64,000 nt of DNA from Candidatus Aramenus sulfurataquae (GTDB lineage: Archaea; Thermoproteota; Thermoprotei_A; Sulfolobales; Sulfolobaceae), in the NCBI GenBank assembly GCA_000565255.1, contig ASRH01000001.1, positions 1 through 64,000 of the forward strand. The letters run 5' to 3'. The notes under the pieces are model-generated. The model searched no databases. It was not told the origin of the DNA and saw only the letters and a program-made list of their open reading frames with translations. Both the position numbers and the translations under genes were made by a program. Of this stretch, positions 28,154 through 39,594 are shown one piece after another; the first letter of the stretch is position 1, and each line of letters starts with the position of its first letter.

Positions 28154-28441
28154 TTGCCTAAGAAAAGGGAGAACAGGGGCAGAAGAAAGGGCGATAAGGG
28201 CCACGTTGGCTACATAACTTGCGATAATTGTGGCGCGAGGATTCCCGAGGACAAGGCAATATGCGTAACAAGGCCCTACAGCCTCGTTGACGCCACCTTG
28301 GCCGCTGAGCTGGAGAAGAAGGGTGCCATAATTCCAAGGTACTCGGTGACGAAGTGTTACTGCATAAACTGTGCAGTCCACTTTGGGATAGTAAAGATAA
28401 GGGCCGAGAACGAAAGGAAGTCGAGGGCTACCTCATTCTAA
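28154..28441 (+). CDS. rps26e: Ribosomal protein eS26
   Basis: Small-subunit protein at the mRNA exit region, found in Crenarchaeota and eukaryotes and absent from most Euryarchaeota. The 95-residue protein starts with a basic tail KKRENRGRRKGDKGH, then CDNCG and CINC, the two zinc-binding pairs, with ARIPEDKAI between. It starts at TTG 28154 with an SD-like GGGTG about 7 nt upstream. It probably shares a transcript with proS. Confidence 0.92.
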   Translation: MPKKRENRGRRKGDKGHVGYITCDNCGARIPEDKAICVTRPYSLVDATLAAELEKKGAIIPRYSVTKCYCINCAVHFGIVKIRAENERKSRATSF

Positions 28442-28487
28442 AGACGTTAAGAAATACTTTTAATCCTCGCATGTTTATCCCTTTTTT

Positions 28488-29504
28488 ATGAGACTATATT
28501 CCTTGTCCTATAGCGAGATTGAGGAGTTCTTCTATAAGCTCGCCGAATTTAAGGACGTACTCAAGGACAATAACCTGCTTACTTTTACTCCGGAACTACA
28601 GAAGGACATACCAGAGGTGAGTGAGGGGACTGTCAGGGTAAAGCACGCTTTCCCCATTTTCCAGAAGGGAGGCGTAGTCATGGACGTGACTAACGTGGAG
28701 CAGGCGAAGATAGCTGAGGAGGCTGGGGCTACGGCGGTAATGGTGTTAGACAAGTTGCCCTACGACGTTAGAAAAGCAGGAGGTGTGGCGAGGATGGCGG
28801 ACCCAAAGATCGTAGAGGAGGTAATGAATTCCATCACGATACCCGTAATGGCCAAGGTGAGGATAGGCCACTATTACGAGGCTAAGGTTCTTGAGGCCCT
28901 TGGTGTGGACATGATAGACGAGAGCGAGGTCTTGACTCCTGCAGATGAGGAGCATCACATTAACAAGTGGGAGTTCAAGGTTCCCTTTGTCAACGGGGCG
29001 AGAAACTTAGGGGAAGCTCTGAGGAGGATTACAGAAGGGACGTCGATGATAAGGACAAAAGGCGAGCCTGGGACAGGAAACGTAAGCGAAGCAGTAAAGC
29101 ACATGAAGCTCATGAACAGCGAGATAAAAAGCCTAGTTTTCATGGAGGAGGAAGACAGAGTGAAAAAGGCCAGGGAGTACCAAGTTCCTTATCAGCTTGT
29201 GGAGCTGGTGGCTAAACTAAGGAGGTTGCCCATAGTCAACTTCGCCGCCGGAGGGATAGCTACGCCAGCAGATGCTGCGCTGATGATGTGGTTGGGCTCA
29301 GACGGTATCTTTGTTGGGTCGGGGATATTCAAGAGCCAAGACCCCCTGGAAAGGGCTAAGGCAGTAGTACTTGCTACCGCCAATTGGGAGTACCCTGAGA
29401 TAGTTCTTGAGGCACAGAAGATGATAAGCGAGCAGAAGTCTATGATGGGGATTGACATAAAAACGCTCAAGCCAGAGGAACTGCTACAGGTGAGGGGGCT
29501 ATGA
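28488..29504 (+). CDS. pdxS: Pyridoxal 5'-phosphate synthase subunit PdxS
   Basis: Synthase half of the deoxyxylulose-independent vitamin B6 pathway; condenses ribose 5-phosphate, glyceraldehyde 3-phosphate and ammonia from PdxT to PLP. The (beta/alpha)8 protein is 338 residues. [16 protein letters not shown], the lysine of [33 protein letters not shown] (region about 125-160) and [10 protein letters not shown] are family hallmarks. The ATG follows a TATA-like TACTTTTAATCC at about 26 nt. The stop overlaps pdxT by 4 nt. Confidence 0.96.
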   Translation: MRLYSLSYSEIEEFFYKLAEFKDVLKDNNLLTFTPELQKDIPEVSEGTVRVKHAFPIFQKGGVVMDVTNVEQAKIAEEAGATAVMVLDKLPYDVRKAGGVARMADPKIVEEVMNSITIPVMAKVRIGHYYEAKVLEALGVDMIDESEVLTPADEEHHINKWEFKVPFVNGARNLGEALRRITEGTSMIRTKGEPGTGNVSEAVKHMKLMNSEIKSLVFMEEEDRVKKAREYQVPYQLVELVAKLRRLPIVNFAAGGIATPADAALMMWLGSDGIFVGSGIFKSQDPLERAKAVVLATANWEYPEIVLEAQKMISEQKSMMGIDIKTLKPEELLQVRGL

Positions 29505-30103
29505 AGGTAGGAGTTATAGCCTATCAGGGGAGCTTCGAGGAGCACGCGCTCCAGCTAAAGAGGGCTTTCGACGCACTGTCAATTCAAGGTGAGATAGTCG
29601 CAGTCAAGAGGCCCTCTGAGCTGTCCCAAGTCGACGGGATAATAATCCCAGGAGGAGAGAGCACTACTATTGGCATAGTTGCCCAGAAGTTAGGCGTACT
29701 CGACGTGTTAAAGGAAAAGATATCACAAGGGCTTCCGGTCATGGGTACTTGCGCTGGGTCAATTATGTTGGCCAAAGAGGTGACAGACGCGAAGGTCGGG
29801 AAGAAATCTCAACCACTACTTGGCGTAATGGACGCTACAGTGGTTAGGAACTACTACGGGAGACAAAGGGAGAGCTTCGAGGCAGTCCTAGATTTCTCGG
29901 TCATTGGGGGAGGCAAGGCGAAGGTAGTTTTCATTAGAGCCCCAGCGATAACTAAGGTGTGGGGAAGGACAAAGGAGTTACTGTCGTTCGGCGAGAGCAA
30001 AGTCATGGTTCAAGAAGACAACATGCTCGCTACCACGTTCCACCCGGAGCTCTCAGGGACTACAGCAGTACATGAGTACTTCTTGTCCATGATAAAGAAA
30101 TAG
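29501..30103 (+). CDS. pdxT: PLP synthase glutaminase subunit PdxT
   Basis: Class I glutaminase that feeds ammonia to PdxS. The catalytic Cys lies in [10 protein letters not shown] near residue 87, and the His-Glu pair in TFHPELSG near 177-179. GGESTTIG near 50 forms the oxyanion region. The 200-residue length is normal. The ATG overlaps the pdxS stop, so stoichiometric coupled translation is likely. Confidence 0.95.
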   Translation: MKVGVIAYQGSFEEHALQLKRAFDALSIQGEIVAVKRPSELSQVDGIIIPGGESTTIGIVAQKLGVLDVLKEKISQGLPVMGTCAGSIMLAKEVTDAKVGKKSQPLLGVMDATVVRNYYGRQRESFEAVLDFSVIGGGKAKVVFIRAPAITKVWGRTKELLSFGESKVMVQEDNMLATTFHPELSGTTAVHEYFLSMIKK

Positions 30104-30137
30104 TTTTTTAACGCTCTTCTCAAAAAATTAAGTAATA

Positions 30138-31688
30138 GTGGGGAAAGAACTTTTGTCCGTAAAAGAATTATTGCCAGATAAAAGCGCGTTACTTCACGGG
30201 GTGTCAAGGTATATAGAAAAAAACCTTATCTACGGTAACGTGCTTATCCATAGGGCCCTCTTGGAGGAACTGGAGAGGGAGACTAGGGAAGGGATAGTGA
30301 GCGGAGAGCTCTCTCTAGACGAGGTAAACAGACTAAAAGAGCTCTCGGAGAAGTACTTATTCTCATTTGAAATCGTGGGGGATAGTCGCGGAAAAGACGT
30401 GAACGAGCAATTAAGGGAGTATTGTCAGAATAGGGGGTGCGCGGTGGTGACCGCAGACGAGCTACAGAAGAAGGTATGCGAATTCTTAGGCATTGAGACC
30501 GTCTACTTGGGTGGAGAGGTGCAGGAGCTCTCAATAGAGAAGTTCTTCGACGAGCAGACCATGAGCGTACACTTGAAGGAAGACACTTTGCCTAAAGCGA
30601 AGAAGGGAGTCCCTGGAAACTGGAAGTTCGTCACCCTTTCCAGCGAAGTTACTGACGCAAGCTATCTCAAGAGGCTCGTCTACGAAATAATGAACGCAAT
30701 AAAGAACGTTAAAGGATCCTTCATAGAGATAGAGAGGAGGGGATCCACGATAGTTCAGCTCGGTAACTACAGGATTGTGATCACTAGACCCCCGTTGAGC
30801 GACGGTTGGGAAATAACAATAACTCGTCCAGTAACGAGGAAGAAGCTCGAGGACTACGACCTCGACCCCAAGTTACTGCAGAGACTAAAGGAGAGGGCTG
30901 AGGGGATCCTCATTGCCGGTTCTCCAGGAATGGGGAAGACAACCTTTGCTCAAGCCCTATCAGAGTACTACATGAGGTTGGGAAAGGTTGTGAAAACCAT
31001 TGAGTCCCCCAGGGACATGCACTTGCCCCCAGAGATAACTCAATACTCGAAGAATTACGCGGAGATAGGGGAGCTCCACGACATCCTACTCTTGAGCAGG
31101 CCAGACTACACTGTTTACGACGAGATGAGGAACGACGAGGACTTCAAGCTCTACATAGACCTCAGACTCGCGGGAATCGGTATGATAGGCGTAGTCCACG
31201 CTACAACGCCAATAGACGCTATCCACAGGTTCCTTAACAGGGTCGATCTGGGTACTATACCGAACATCTTAGACACGGTCATATTCATAAACAATGGGAC
31301 AGTTACCAAGGTCTATAGCTTAGAGATGTCAGTTAAGGTGCCCTCTGGAATGAAAGAGGCGGACCTAGCAAGGCCAGTGGTAGAAATAAAGGACTTCCTG
31401 ACAGATAGCGTGGAGTACGAGATCTACGTGTTTGGAGAACAAGCTATGATAGTGCCTGTGGGTAAGATCTCTAGAGAGAGTGCGGAGTCGAGGATTGAGA
31501 GAGCAGTCAAGGAGGCCCTCCCTGGCGCTACAGTGAAGTACGAGAACGGCGAGTACGTAGTGAGCATTCCAAAGTCCCAGATATCAAAGTTCAACAGAAA
31601 AGTTAACTCCAAGCTGAAGAAGCTGGAAAAGAGGATGGGCGCTAGGATAAGGATAAGGCTAGAGGACGAGAACGGCTCAGAAGAATGA
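30138..31688 (+). CDS. PIN-domain ATPase of the VirB11/PilT-like family with KH-like tail
   Basis: A 516-residue archaeal protein with three parts. Residues about 1-130 form a PIN-like nuclease domain (VLIHRALLEELERE, VTADELQKK). Residues about 190-400 form a type II/IV-secretion-like ATPase with Walker A AGSPGMGKTT near 260, Walker B-like YTVYDEMRND near 320 and IGVVHATTPIDA near 345. The C-terminal 110 residues are a basic KH/R3H-like RNA-binding region. This is the COG1855 class; a role in RNA processing has been supposed but is not established. It starts with GTG 30138 and ends overlapping hjc by 12 nt tail to tail. Confidence 0.85.
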   Translation: MGKELLSVKELLPDKSALLHGVSRYIEKNLIYGNVLIHRALLEELERETREGIVSGELSLDEVNRLKELSEKYLFSFEIVGDSRGKDVNEQLREYCQNRGCAVVTADELQKKVCEFLGIETVYLGGEVQELSIEKFFDEQTMSVHLKEDTLPKAKKGVPGNWKFVTLSSEVTDASYLKRLVYEIMNAIKNVKGSFIEIERRGSTIVQLGNYRIVITRPPLSDGWEITITRPVTRKKLEDYDLDPKLLQRLKERAEGILIAGSPGMGKTTFAQALSEYYMRLGKVVKTIESPRDMHLPPEITQYSKNYAEIGELHDILLLSRPDYTVYDEMRNDEDFKLYIDLRLAGIGMIGVVHATTPIDAIHRFLNRVDLGTIPNILDTVIFINNGTVTKVYSLEMSVKVPSGMKEADLARPVVEIKDFLTDSVEYEIYVFGEQAMIVPVGKISRESAESRIERAVKEALPGATVKYENGEYVVSIPKSQISKFNRKVNSKLKKLEKRMGARIRIRLEDENGSEE

Positions 31689-32108
31689 GTCCAACGTCTT
31701 GCTTATTTTTGCTTCTACGTACCTAGTGAGCTCGTCTATGTCTAGTCCCTCCTCTATGAGCTCTTCGTCAACTACGTAGTTACCTCCTTCTGTCCTCTTT
31801 ACCTTTGAGAACGGAACGAACTTGAGTAGCCTAGGTAACTTGACTCCTATAAAGAGCTCTCCACCGCTCTTCCTTGCAAACTCCGCTATACCCTCAGCCT
31901 GTTCCCTCGTTATGTACACTTTTCCCTGTTTCCTGCTCTTCATCTCTATTAGGACAATCTGTCCAAGTTTCAGCGCTATGATGTCAGGAGCAGGATCTTT
32001 CCTCTTGCTTCCGCTAGCCGGTGCCCTAACTACCGCAAAACCCCTGTCCCTCAAAAGCGACAAAACTTGCCTTTCTACGTTACTGCCCTTAGCTTTTCTT
32101 GAATTCAC
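31677..32108 (-). CDS. hjc: Holliday junction resolvase Hjc
   Basis: Structure-selective endonuclease that resolves four-way DNA junctions in recombination and fork repair. The 143-residue protein has the archaeal Hjc layout: KGSNVERQVLSLLRDRGFAVVRAPASGSKRKDPAPD with catalytic Glu near 12 and Asp near 43, then IEMKSRKQGK with the Glu-x-Lys pair near 55-57, and QAEGIAEFARKSGG. These are the PD-(D/E)xK nuclease residues. The match in motif order with Sulfolobus Hjc, in contrast to its paralogue Hje, is close. Confidence 0.93.
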   Translation of the reverse strand: MNSRKAKGSNVERQVLSLLRDRGFAVVRAPASGSKRKDPAPDIIALKLGQIVLIEMKSRKQGKVYITREQAEGIAEFARKSGGELFIGVKLPRLLKFVPFSKVKRTEGGNYVVDEELIEEGLDIDELTRYVEAKISKTLDSFF

Positions 32109-32126
32109 AAGGTAATTTTATAAAAA

Positions 32127-33463
<1,337 letters not shown>

Positions 33464-33486
<23 letters not shown>

Positions 33487-35182
33487 GTACGATCACCTGT
33501 TTTAACCTTCCGCCTGGAGGTAACGTGGGCAGGGCTAGTTCTTCCTTATCTATTGGGACTCTGATTACAGCTGGCATGTCCTCCTTAATGGCGGTCTTTA
33601 TGGACTTCTCTAGCTCTTCGTAACTAGTCGCGTTGAAGCCCAAGGCTCCGAAAGCCTCAGCGTACTTCACGAAGTCTGGAGAGGGACCGTAGTCCACTCC
33701 TACTATCCTCTTGCTCTGGAACAAATCCTGTACTTGCCTTACTAGACCTAGAGTTCTGTTGTCAAATATGACGGATATCACTGGAATGTGTTCGTCAACT
33801 GCAGTAGCTAAGTTGTTTCCGGTCATCATAAAGGAGCCATCGCCGTCTAGGTCCACCACTACCTTATCCGGTCTAGCCAGCTTAGCCCCCATGGCGGCCG
33901 GTAGACCAAAGCCCATGGTGCCCATTCCCGTAGAGGAGATGAACGTCCTAGGCTCTAGGACTTCCCAGAACACCTCGGACCACATCTGGTGCTGGCCTAC
34001 TCCGGTAGTAACTATGGCGTCCCTAGGTATGGCGTTCCTGATCGTCTTAAGTACCTTCCACGGCTTCATTTTGTTTGGTTCATCGTAATAGTAGAACTGG
34101 GCATAGTACTCCTTTAGTTCCTTAACCCTCTTCTGCCATGCAGTGTGGTCCTTTGTGCTTCCAAGCTTCGCTACTGCGTCGATTAGCTCCCTCAGTATTA
34201 TCTTGGCGTCTCCCGGCATGGCTACGTCAACCTTAATTGTCCTCTCAGCGTCTGTGGGATCTACGTTGACCATGATGAATTTCTTCCTCGTCTCTACCAG
34301 TTCGTCGTAAGAGGTGACAGTCCTGTCGCTAAATCTAGCCCCTACCACCAGCATCACGTCTGATTCCAGGGCAGCCATCGATGCTTCCACCCTTCCGTAG
34401 TAGCCCATGGGGCCTACGTACAGTGGATGATCGTGAGGTATAGCAGACTTGCCAGGAAGGGTAGAAATTATTGGCGATCCCAGCAGTTCAGCTAACTTGA
34501 GAACCTCTGGCGTCGCTCCTGACCACACAACTCCCGTTCCCACCAAGATTATCGGTTTCTCAGCGTTCAACAGCATCTCAGCTGCCTTCTTTATTTTCAC
34601 GGGGTCTATCACTGTCTTGAAGGGCTTGTATCCCCGCACTGAGGGCTTCTCTGGCCACTCTATGTTCTCTACTTTCTCCACCTGTACATCCCTTGGTATG
34701 TCTATTAATACTGGCCCTGGCCTGCCCGTTGTGGCTATGTAGAAGGCGTTCTTCACCCACTGGGGTATCTCGTGGATATCCTTGATTTGCACTACGTACT
34801 TGGTTACGTCCTTAAAGATGCCAGGGTTATCGGACTCTTGGAACGCCATCTTTCCTATTACTGACCTTACTACCTGCCCGGTTATCCCTATTATGGGGGA
34901 GCTGTCCCAGTACGCCGTGATGAATCCTGTGACCAAGTTAGTGGCTCCGGGCCCGGAAGTGGCCGTGCAGACCCCTGGAACGCCGGACGCCCTCGCATAA
35001 CCGTCAGCGGCGTGAGCAGCAGCTTGTTCATGTCTCATTAACACGTGTCTTATTTCCCCGTTTTGGATGTCGTAAAAGAGCTCGTCGTAGAAGGGCATGT
35101 TCCACAAGCCTGGTATTCCAAACACTACCTTTACTCCTTCTCTTTTTAGAGAATCAACTAAGATTCTCGCACCGCTAGGCAT
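33464..35182 (-). CDS. ilvB: Acetolactate synthase large subunit
   Basis: ThDP-dependent condensation of two pyruvates (or pyruvate plus 2-oxobutyrate), the first step of branched-chain amino acid synthesis. The catalytic Glu lies in MRHEQAAAHAADGYARASG near residue 50, and the ThDP motif GDGSFMMTGNNLATAVD near 440. The product has 572 residues from ATG 35182 (MPSGARILVDSL). That start is fixed by the SD AGGTGATC ending 3 nt upstream; an in-frame GTG at 35209 precedes the SD and is rejected. First gene of the operon. Confidence 0.95.
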
Positions 35183-35209
35183 CTTGATCACCTGTTGAGA
35201 ATAATACAC

Positions 35210-35424
35210 ACAAGTCCATTACTTCCGACGAAGTTGTTCCTTGACTTAGAACTAGATTTTTTGGAAAAGTTATTCGACTTGGAGGGTATAGCCACCCATC
35301 ATCCTTTTCACTTCAAATAAAGTGCCAATTACCATTTTTAAGCTTTGTTATGAGAATGTAAATAGCTAAATACAGAATGTCTAAAATTTTTAAAGGATAT
35401 AACGTTTTTAAGGTTGATAACTTT
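35210..35424. promoter_or_regulatory. Intergenic region upstream of the ilv operon
   Basis: The gap between ilvB and the phosphatase gene is AT-rich. It contains T-rich runs near its right end (35387-35426), suitable as terminator of the downstream-reading phosphatase transcript and promoter elements for ilvB on the minus strand further left. I found no open frame with a start and SD, no tRNA and no convincing box C/D pattern. Confidence 0.4.
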
Positions 35425-35910
35425 TTACTCAATTAACTTCAAGATTTCAGAGTGAGATGAAATGTCCCTCCACATTTCCACACACTTCACTCTCCCGACG
35501 TAGAGCCAGACGTTGCCGAAATGGGCTCTTCTGTCGTCTACAAATATCACGTCCTCTGGTTTGGCGTAAATTCCCCTCTTCCTGAGTTCCGAAAGTATCT
35601 CGTTTATCATGACAAACTTGTAGGGGAAGTCCCTCGCCACCACAACGTCAAAGTACCTCCTCAAGTCCAGGATCTCGAGTATCCTCTCGGCCTTTTCTGG
35701 GAAGTTCCACGTGGCCATGGCAATTATTAAGTTTCTACTCTTTAGCTCCTCTAATGTACTCCTCACGTCCGGAAACACTCTTAACTTCCTTCCCTCAGCG
35801 TCCTCGATTTCGTCCCTGTTTATCACCTTTATGGGCTCTCGAAACTCAGAGATGTTGTAGTGGTCCCAGAGGGTCTTGTCCGCGTCGTATATTACTACTT
35901 TGACCTTCAT
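35425..35910 (-). CDS. HAD-family phosphatase, MDP-1-like
   Basis: Cytoplasmic 161-residue haloacid dehalogenase-fold phosphatase. Motif I is [13 protein letters not shown] near residue 8-20 (nucleophile Asp, DxDxT variant DADKT), motif II MATWN near 60, and motif III lysine plus DDRRAH near 120. The short cap-less form and KTLWDH resemble magnesium-dependent phosphatase-1, which acts on sugar or protein phosphotyrosine in other organisms. The natural substrate is unknown. Start overlaps the upstream GTPase gene by 4 nt. Confidence 0.8.
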   Translation of the reverse strand: MKVKVVIYDADKTLWDHYNISEFREPIKVINRDEIEDAEGRKLRVFPDVRSTLEELKSRNLIIAMATWNFPEKAERILEILDLRRYFDVVVARDFPYKFVMINEILSELRKRGIYAKPEDVIFVDDRRAHFGNVWLYVGRVKCVEMWRDISSHSEILKLIE

Positions 35911-36683
35911 CTACTTCTCTGTGGTGGAAGACTGAAATAAATTATTTTGCCTTCGTGATAATCCCTTATCACCACCTTGGCGGCCTCCTCTATATTGGGT
36001 TCTTTGGACTTCTTGTATATCCACCCCCTCTTCAGTGCTATTTTGGCGAGGAGATCATAGGGGTCCTTGTACTCTCCGTAAACCTCCTCTAGCGACTTCC
36101 TGTCGAAACCTTCTATCCTCTTAATGAGGAGGACGGCAGCCTTCACGGGATCCTCCATCTCGTCTACTGAGTACCCCCTAATTATCCTCTCCACAGGATC
36201 ACCGTCAGGCGGTATGACGCCTGGAGTGTCCCACGCGTAGATCTTGTTGTCTATTTTGAAGAGCTGCGGAGCCTTTGTGTAACCTAATTCCATGGGGTGG
36301 GCTGAGGTGGAGGCAGAGTGTCTGCCCTTTAACGCGTTAATGATGGATGATTTCCCTGTCTTGGGGTAGCCTACGAAGCAGACAATTCCCTCCTTCCCCA
36401 AAAGGAGCTTTTTTATCTCTTTCCTCAATACCGTGGTCCCCATGTGCCCTGTCGCCGACAAGTACACGGCCATAAGACCTTGGTCCTCAAAGTACTCTTT
36501 CCACTTTTCCGACACGTCCCTTGGGACTAGATCCCCCTTGTTAATTGCAAGCAGTATCTTCTTTCCCTTTTCCTTGGAGAACCTTTCTATCGTCTTTGAT
36601 CTAGTAAGCTCTGGCTCTCTAGCATCGAGTACCTCTACGACCACGTTAGACTTGCTTATTATCGAGAAGACCTTTCTCAACAT
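35907..36683 (-). CDS. Circularly permuted GTPase, YlqF/RbgA-like
   Basis: A 258-residue GTPase with motif order G4-G5-G1-G2-G3: AINKGDLV near 44, then SATGHMG near 75, then the P-loop [14 protein letters not shown] near 104 and DTPGVIPP near 150. This permuted order marks the YlqF/Nug family, which assists large ribosomal subunit assembly. [15 protein letters not shown] near the N-terminus is a family signature. The C-terminal tail is short. It forms a two-gene operon with the phosphatase. Confidence 0.88.
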   Translation of the reverse strand: MLRKVFSIISKSNVVVEVLDAREPELTRSKTIERFSKEKGKKILLAINKGDLVPRDVSEKWKEYFEDQGLMAVYLSATGHMGTTVLRKEIKKLLLGKEGIVCFVGYPKTGKSSIINALKGRHSASTSAHPMELGYTKAPQLFKIDNKIYAWDTPGVIPPDGDPVERIIRGYSVDEMEDPVKAAVLLIKRIEGFDRKSLEEVYGEYKDPYDLLAKIALKRGWIYKKSKEPNIEEAAKVVIRDYHEGKIIYFSLPPQRSR

Positions 36684-36716
36684 TTATTTTATTTTCCTGC
36701 CATCGGTTTATATTAT

Positions 36717-37682
36717 ATGCCAATTGGAGAACTATTGACCTTTGACGAGGGAGACTTTGAGGGCGCAATTGATTACTCCTCGTCATTAAGGGCAGTAAAG
36801 TTAGGAGCGGAAAACAAGGAGGCGGGGTTCAACTTTTTCGCGGAAAACGAGCCCCATAAAAGCTACATTGTAATTGGGACAGAGACCAGCAGTAAACTAG
36901 TGAAGTGGAGGCTCTGGATCAATAACTTTTCGTTGACGAGGGAGTTCAAGCCAAACTACCTTGTTGAGTACGACGGAAAGGTATACGCCATCCACGTGTT
37001 CGACGTGACCCACTTGATGAAACAGGGCAAGAACGAGTTCGCAGTAACGTCAATTTCGCTAGAGCCATTGGTAGTGAACTTTGTAAGTAGCGTGCTCATG
37101 TACCACGTACCGCACTTCCACACCAAGTTCTCCGCGATGGCCGGTACCTTAATACTGAGGCCGTCAGAATCGATATCCTTCAAGAACGTCGAAAGGGGCT
37201 ACATCCTCTTGAAGAATCCAAACCGGTCCTCGCTAAAGGTATACGGGGACAGCTCCCTCATAGCGGAGGTAAGCAACAGCAAGGACGCGGAAGAAATTGA
37301 GACCAACGAGAACAGGGTAATAAGCTTAGTCCACGAGAGCAATCCTTCCCAGCCCAAGTGCCCCGCCTTCGTATATCTCTACTACACTACAAAGACCGAG
37401 TCGCCGATCATTGACCTGCAAGTGGACGGGAAGGTCAGTAACCAGAGGCTTTTCCTGAGTATAGAAAACGAGAGCGAGATCCAGCTCGATAAGGTGCTAG
37501 TGAACGTGATGGTAAACGGGATCACGGTACACTTTAGGTCTTTTGGAGAGGTAAAGAGCAAGTCCAGGATAGACTACGAAGTACTTCTCCCCAAGAAGGG
37601 AAACGTCAACGTTAGGGTCGTGGGAGTAAAGGCAGGCCTAAGGAAAATGATTGACAAGGAGATCGAGTGGAACGGCCCCTAG
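36717..37682 (+). CDS. Beta-rich hypothetical protein
   Basis: I do not recognise this 321-residue protein. It lacks a signal peptide or membrane segment and reads as successive short strands separated by Gly/Asn turns, suggesting two or three beta-sandwich domains. A segment with HVPHFHTKFSAMAGTL near residue 130 carries three close histidines that could bind metal. The last third (about 230-321) contains LQVDGKVSNQRLFLSIENES and GVKAGLRKMIDKEI, reminiscent of an Ig-like or CARDB-like strand pattern. Starts at ATG 36717, divergent from the GTPase gene. The 3' end overlaps ubiA on the opposite strand by 45 nt. Confidence 0.6.
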   Translation: MPIGELLTFDEGDFEGAIDYSSSLRAVKLGAENKEAGFNFFAENEPHKSYIVIGTETSSKLVKWRLWINNFSLTREFKPNYLVEYDGKVYAIHVFDVTHLMKQGKNEFAVTSISLEPLVVNFVSSVLMYHVPHFHTKFSAMAGTLILRPSESISFKNVERGYILLKNPNRSSLKVYGDSSLIAEVSNSKDAEEIETNENRVISLVHESNPSQPKCPAFVYLYYTTKTESPIIDLQVDGKVSNQRLFLSIENESEIQLDKVLVNVMVNGITVHFRSFGEVKSKSRIDYEVLLPKKGNVNVRVVGVKAGLRKMIDKEIEWNGP

Positions 37683-38492
37683 GGCAAAGGCAACTATGCC
37701 AATAAAGGCCGACCCCTTCAAGTACGCCCTTGCCTTTCCTCCACCTTCTATGGTCTTTGGCTGGAGTAGCGACTTGAGCGTTAAGTACCAGAACGGCACC
37801 ATAAGGATTAGGTAGATAACGCTGAACCCCAGGAAGTAGGGTAGGGGCGAAGTTATCAACACTACAAGTAGGAGAGCCTTAGCCACGTCCCATGCCCTCT
37901 CTACTCCTAAAGTTGTAGCCAGGGTTCTAACTCCATATGCCTTATCCCCAACGTAGTCCTCTATCCCCTTCACTATTTCCCTAGCCAGCGTGAGGAGAAA
38001 GGAGTAGGCTGTGGGTATGAAAACTAGGGCAGCCCAGTTCCCTTGATAGTATGCCAGCCCCCCGTAAAATAAGGACAGGGCAGTTGTTAAGGCAACAACT
38101 AGATTACCGGGTAACCCTGCCCTCTTCAGCGATCTGGCGTACCAGTAGAGCAAAAGGGACGTGATAGCCGAGACTAGCGCTTGCAAGTATCCCAAGACTA
38201 TAGAAATCGCAGTTCCAAAAGCAAAGCCAGAGTAAGCCAAGAGGGTAGCATTTCTCAAGGACACCTGCCCTGAGGGAATAGGCCTATCTGGCTTGTTTAT
38301 CTTGTCTATCTCCACGTCAAACACGTCGTTTATGACGTAACCTCCCATGGCCACAAGGGCTACCACGAGCATGGAGAGCAAGAGCCTCTCGGGGAGGAGG
38401 TGCCAGTGGGAGGCTACGACGTAGCCGGCGAAGTCGCCTATAGACGCCCCAACGACGTTGTGGATTCTGATTAGCTTGAGGTAAGGGTTCAC
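37638..38492 (-). CDS. ubiA: UbiA-family prenyltransferase, geranylgeranylglyceryl phosphate geranylgeranyltransferase
   Basis: Integral membrane enzyme that adds the second geranylgeranyl chain to make digeranylgeranylglyceryl phosphate, the core of archaeal lipids. Two aspartate-rich motifs are visible: NDVFDVEIDKINKPDRP near residue 60 and KGIEDYVGDKAYGVRTLA near 180. About eight hydrophobic helices follow the family pattern. GTG 38492 (VNPYLKLIRIHN) is chosen as start; the longer frame to 38573 would run through the promoter and into the divergent gene. 284 residues, close to family size. Confidence 0.88.
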   Translation of the reverse strand: MNPYLKLIRIHNVVGASIGDFAGYVVASHWHLLPERLLLSMLVVALVAMGGYVINDVFDVEIDKINKPDRPIPSGQVSLRNATLLAYSGFAFGTAISIVLGYLQALVSAITSLLLYWYARSLKRAGLPGNLVVALTTALSLFYGGLAYYQGNWAALVFIPTAYSFLLTLAREIVKGIEDYVGDKAYGVRTLATTLGVERAWDVAKALLLVVLITSPLPYFLGFSVIYLILMVPFWYLTLKSLLQPKTIEGGGKARAYLKGSAFIGIVAFALGAVPLDLLVNHFP

Positions 38493-38529
38493 GATAACGT
38501 TAAAGGAACAAAGGTAAATAAATCTAGAT

Positions 38530-38724
38530 ATGGACAGCGAATTAGAGAAGGCTAAGAAGTACTTCGAGACCAACGTGTCGGTGGGAGAGATACTGGCTGT
38601 TAGGGAGCTTAAGAGCCTGGGAATAAGGGAGCCAGAAAAGGTGATAGCTAAGTTAATAGAGATGGGAGTAATAGAGAAGGGAGAAGGTTGTTATAACCTA
38701 GTGAGGAATTCTCAGAAGAAGTGA
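38530..38724 (+). CDS. Small winged-helix-like protein
   Basis: A 64-residue acidic-basic protein: two helices ([28 protein letters not shown]), a second helix pair [20 protein letters not shown] and a final strand CYNLVR. The helix-turn-helix-wing order with [11 protein letters not shown] as the wing strand suggests a DNA- or protein-binding winged helix. It is too short for a full regulator with a ligand domain. Small winged-helix proteins of this size are common in Sulfolobales and one of them is a PolB1 accessory subunit, but I cannot say that this is it. It is divergent from ubiA and overlaps the convergent reductase by 27 nt. Confidence 0.65.
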   Translation: MDSELEKAKKYFETNVSVGEILAVRELKSLGIREPEKVIAKLIEMGVIEKGEGCYNLVRNSQKK

Positions 38725-39594
38725 GTGGAAGTCAAACTCGGAGCTTACGTTCAACGTCTTTCCATCAAACAGCTTTGCTAGCCCAAGGGAGTACTTCCAC
38801 GTTCTCTCTAGAAATGACGTTAGCTTATATTGCAGGGATATCTCCTTGGAGAGCTGGTTGAATTTTTCCTCGTACTTAGGGGTTAGAACCACTTGGGACA
38901 GCTCCGCTATGGAAAATATTCCTCCTCCAGTAAAGGTCTTAATTAGTCCCGTGCAGTCGCCCACCCCGTTTCTCACGTATCTAGGCCTAACTCTAGGTAT
39001 CGCTCCGCCGTGTATTCCCAAGACTCTCTTCTCGAGTTTCGGCACGAACTGCTCTACGTTTGAGTACCCAAGGCTTCCAGCTAAGGTCTTTTCCGACAAC
39101 GGAACCACCCAAGAGAAACCACCAGGATTCCTCTCGTCAATAAACACCGTTATTTCGTCAGCATCTATGGGCTCGTATTCGTACTCTATTGCCCTTACCC
39201 ACTTTGCTTTTCCCTTCCACCCGGACGCGTCAATTACCTCACCCTTGAACCTCTCTCCGTTAGCTATGACCTCTCCTTCTCCCACTACTTCCGCATTGAC
39301 GGGCCTCTTCACCTTTAGTTCATTGGAGAGCCAAGTTTCAAGTTTCTCTCTGTTAAGCCTTACCACGTTTACGTTAAAGTACACGTGGTGCTTATTGTTC
39401 ACAACAACGTGTATAGACTTAAACTCCCTGTCAACGAATTCCTTGCTAATGCCTAGCTTTAGGAAAGTCCCGTAACTAATGATCCCAGTACACTTCTTTC
39501 CAGGGAAACGCCTCCTGTCAAAAATAATTGGGTCTCTGTCCCTTAGCTTGTACCCCGTAATTAGCCCCGCTATCCCTCCTCCTACTATCAGAAT
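38698..39594 (-). CDS. FAD-dependent oxidoreductase, geranylgeranyl reductase family
   Basis: Flavoprotein likely to reduce isoprenoid double bonds in archaeal lipids or quinones. The frame contains, upstream of the first ATG, the complete FAD-binding Rossmann motif [25 protein letters not shown], then [13 protein letters not shown], the second signature of this family; the C-terminal half has IPRVRPRY and [16 protein letters not shown], the GD box. Including these gives about 298 residues, against 234 from the first ATG at 39402. No ATG, GTG or TTG precedes the motif. ATT at 39592-39594 is the best start: it lies 5 nt after AGGTCA, an SD one mismatch from AGGTGA, and overlaps the speD stop. 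CTG at 39589-39591 is the alternative. Confidence 0.75.
   Translation of the reverse strand: MLIVGGGIAGLITGYKLRDRDPIIFDRRRFPGKKCTGIISYGTFLKLGISKEFVDREFKSIHVVVNNKHHVYFNVNVVRLNREKLETWLSNELKVKRPVNAEVVGEGEVIANGERFKGEVIDASGWKGKAKWVRAIEYEYEPIDADEITVFIDERNPGGFSWVVPLSEKTLAGSLGYSNVEQFVPKLEKRVLGIHGGAIPRVRPRYVRNGVGDCTGLIKTFTGGGIFSIAELSQVVLTPKYEEKFNQLSKEISLQYKLTSFLERTWKYSLGLAKLFDGKTLNVSSEFDFHSLLLRIPH

Noticed and set aside
35209-35209. ilvB start at GTG 35209
   Set aside because: The SD AGGTGATC lies between this codon and ATG 35182, so the ATG is the start.
35261-35330. Possible box C/D sRNA upstream of ilvB
   Set aside because: A GATGATG-like stretch occurs on the minus strand but no D box CTGA lies at suitable distance.
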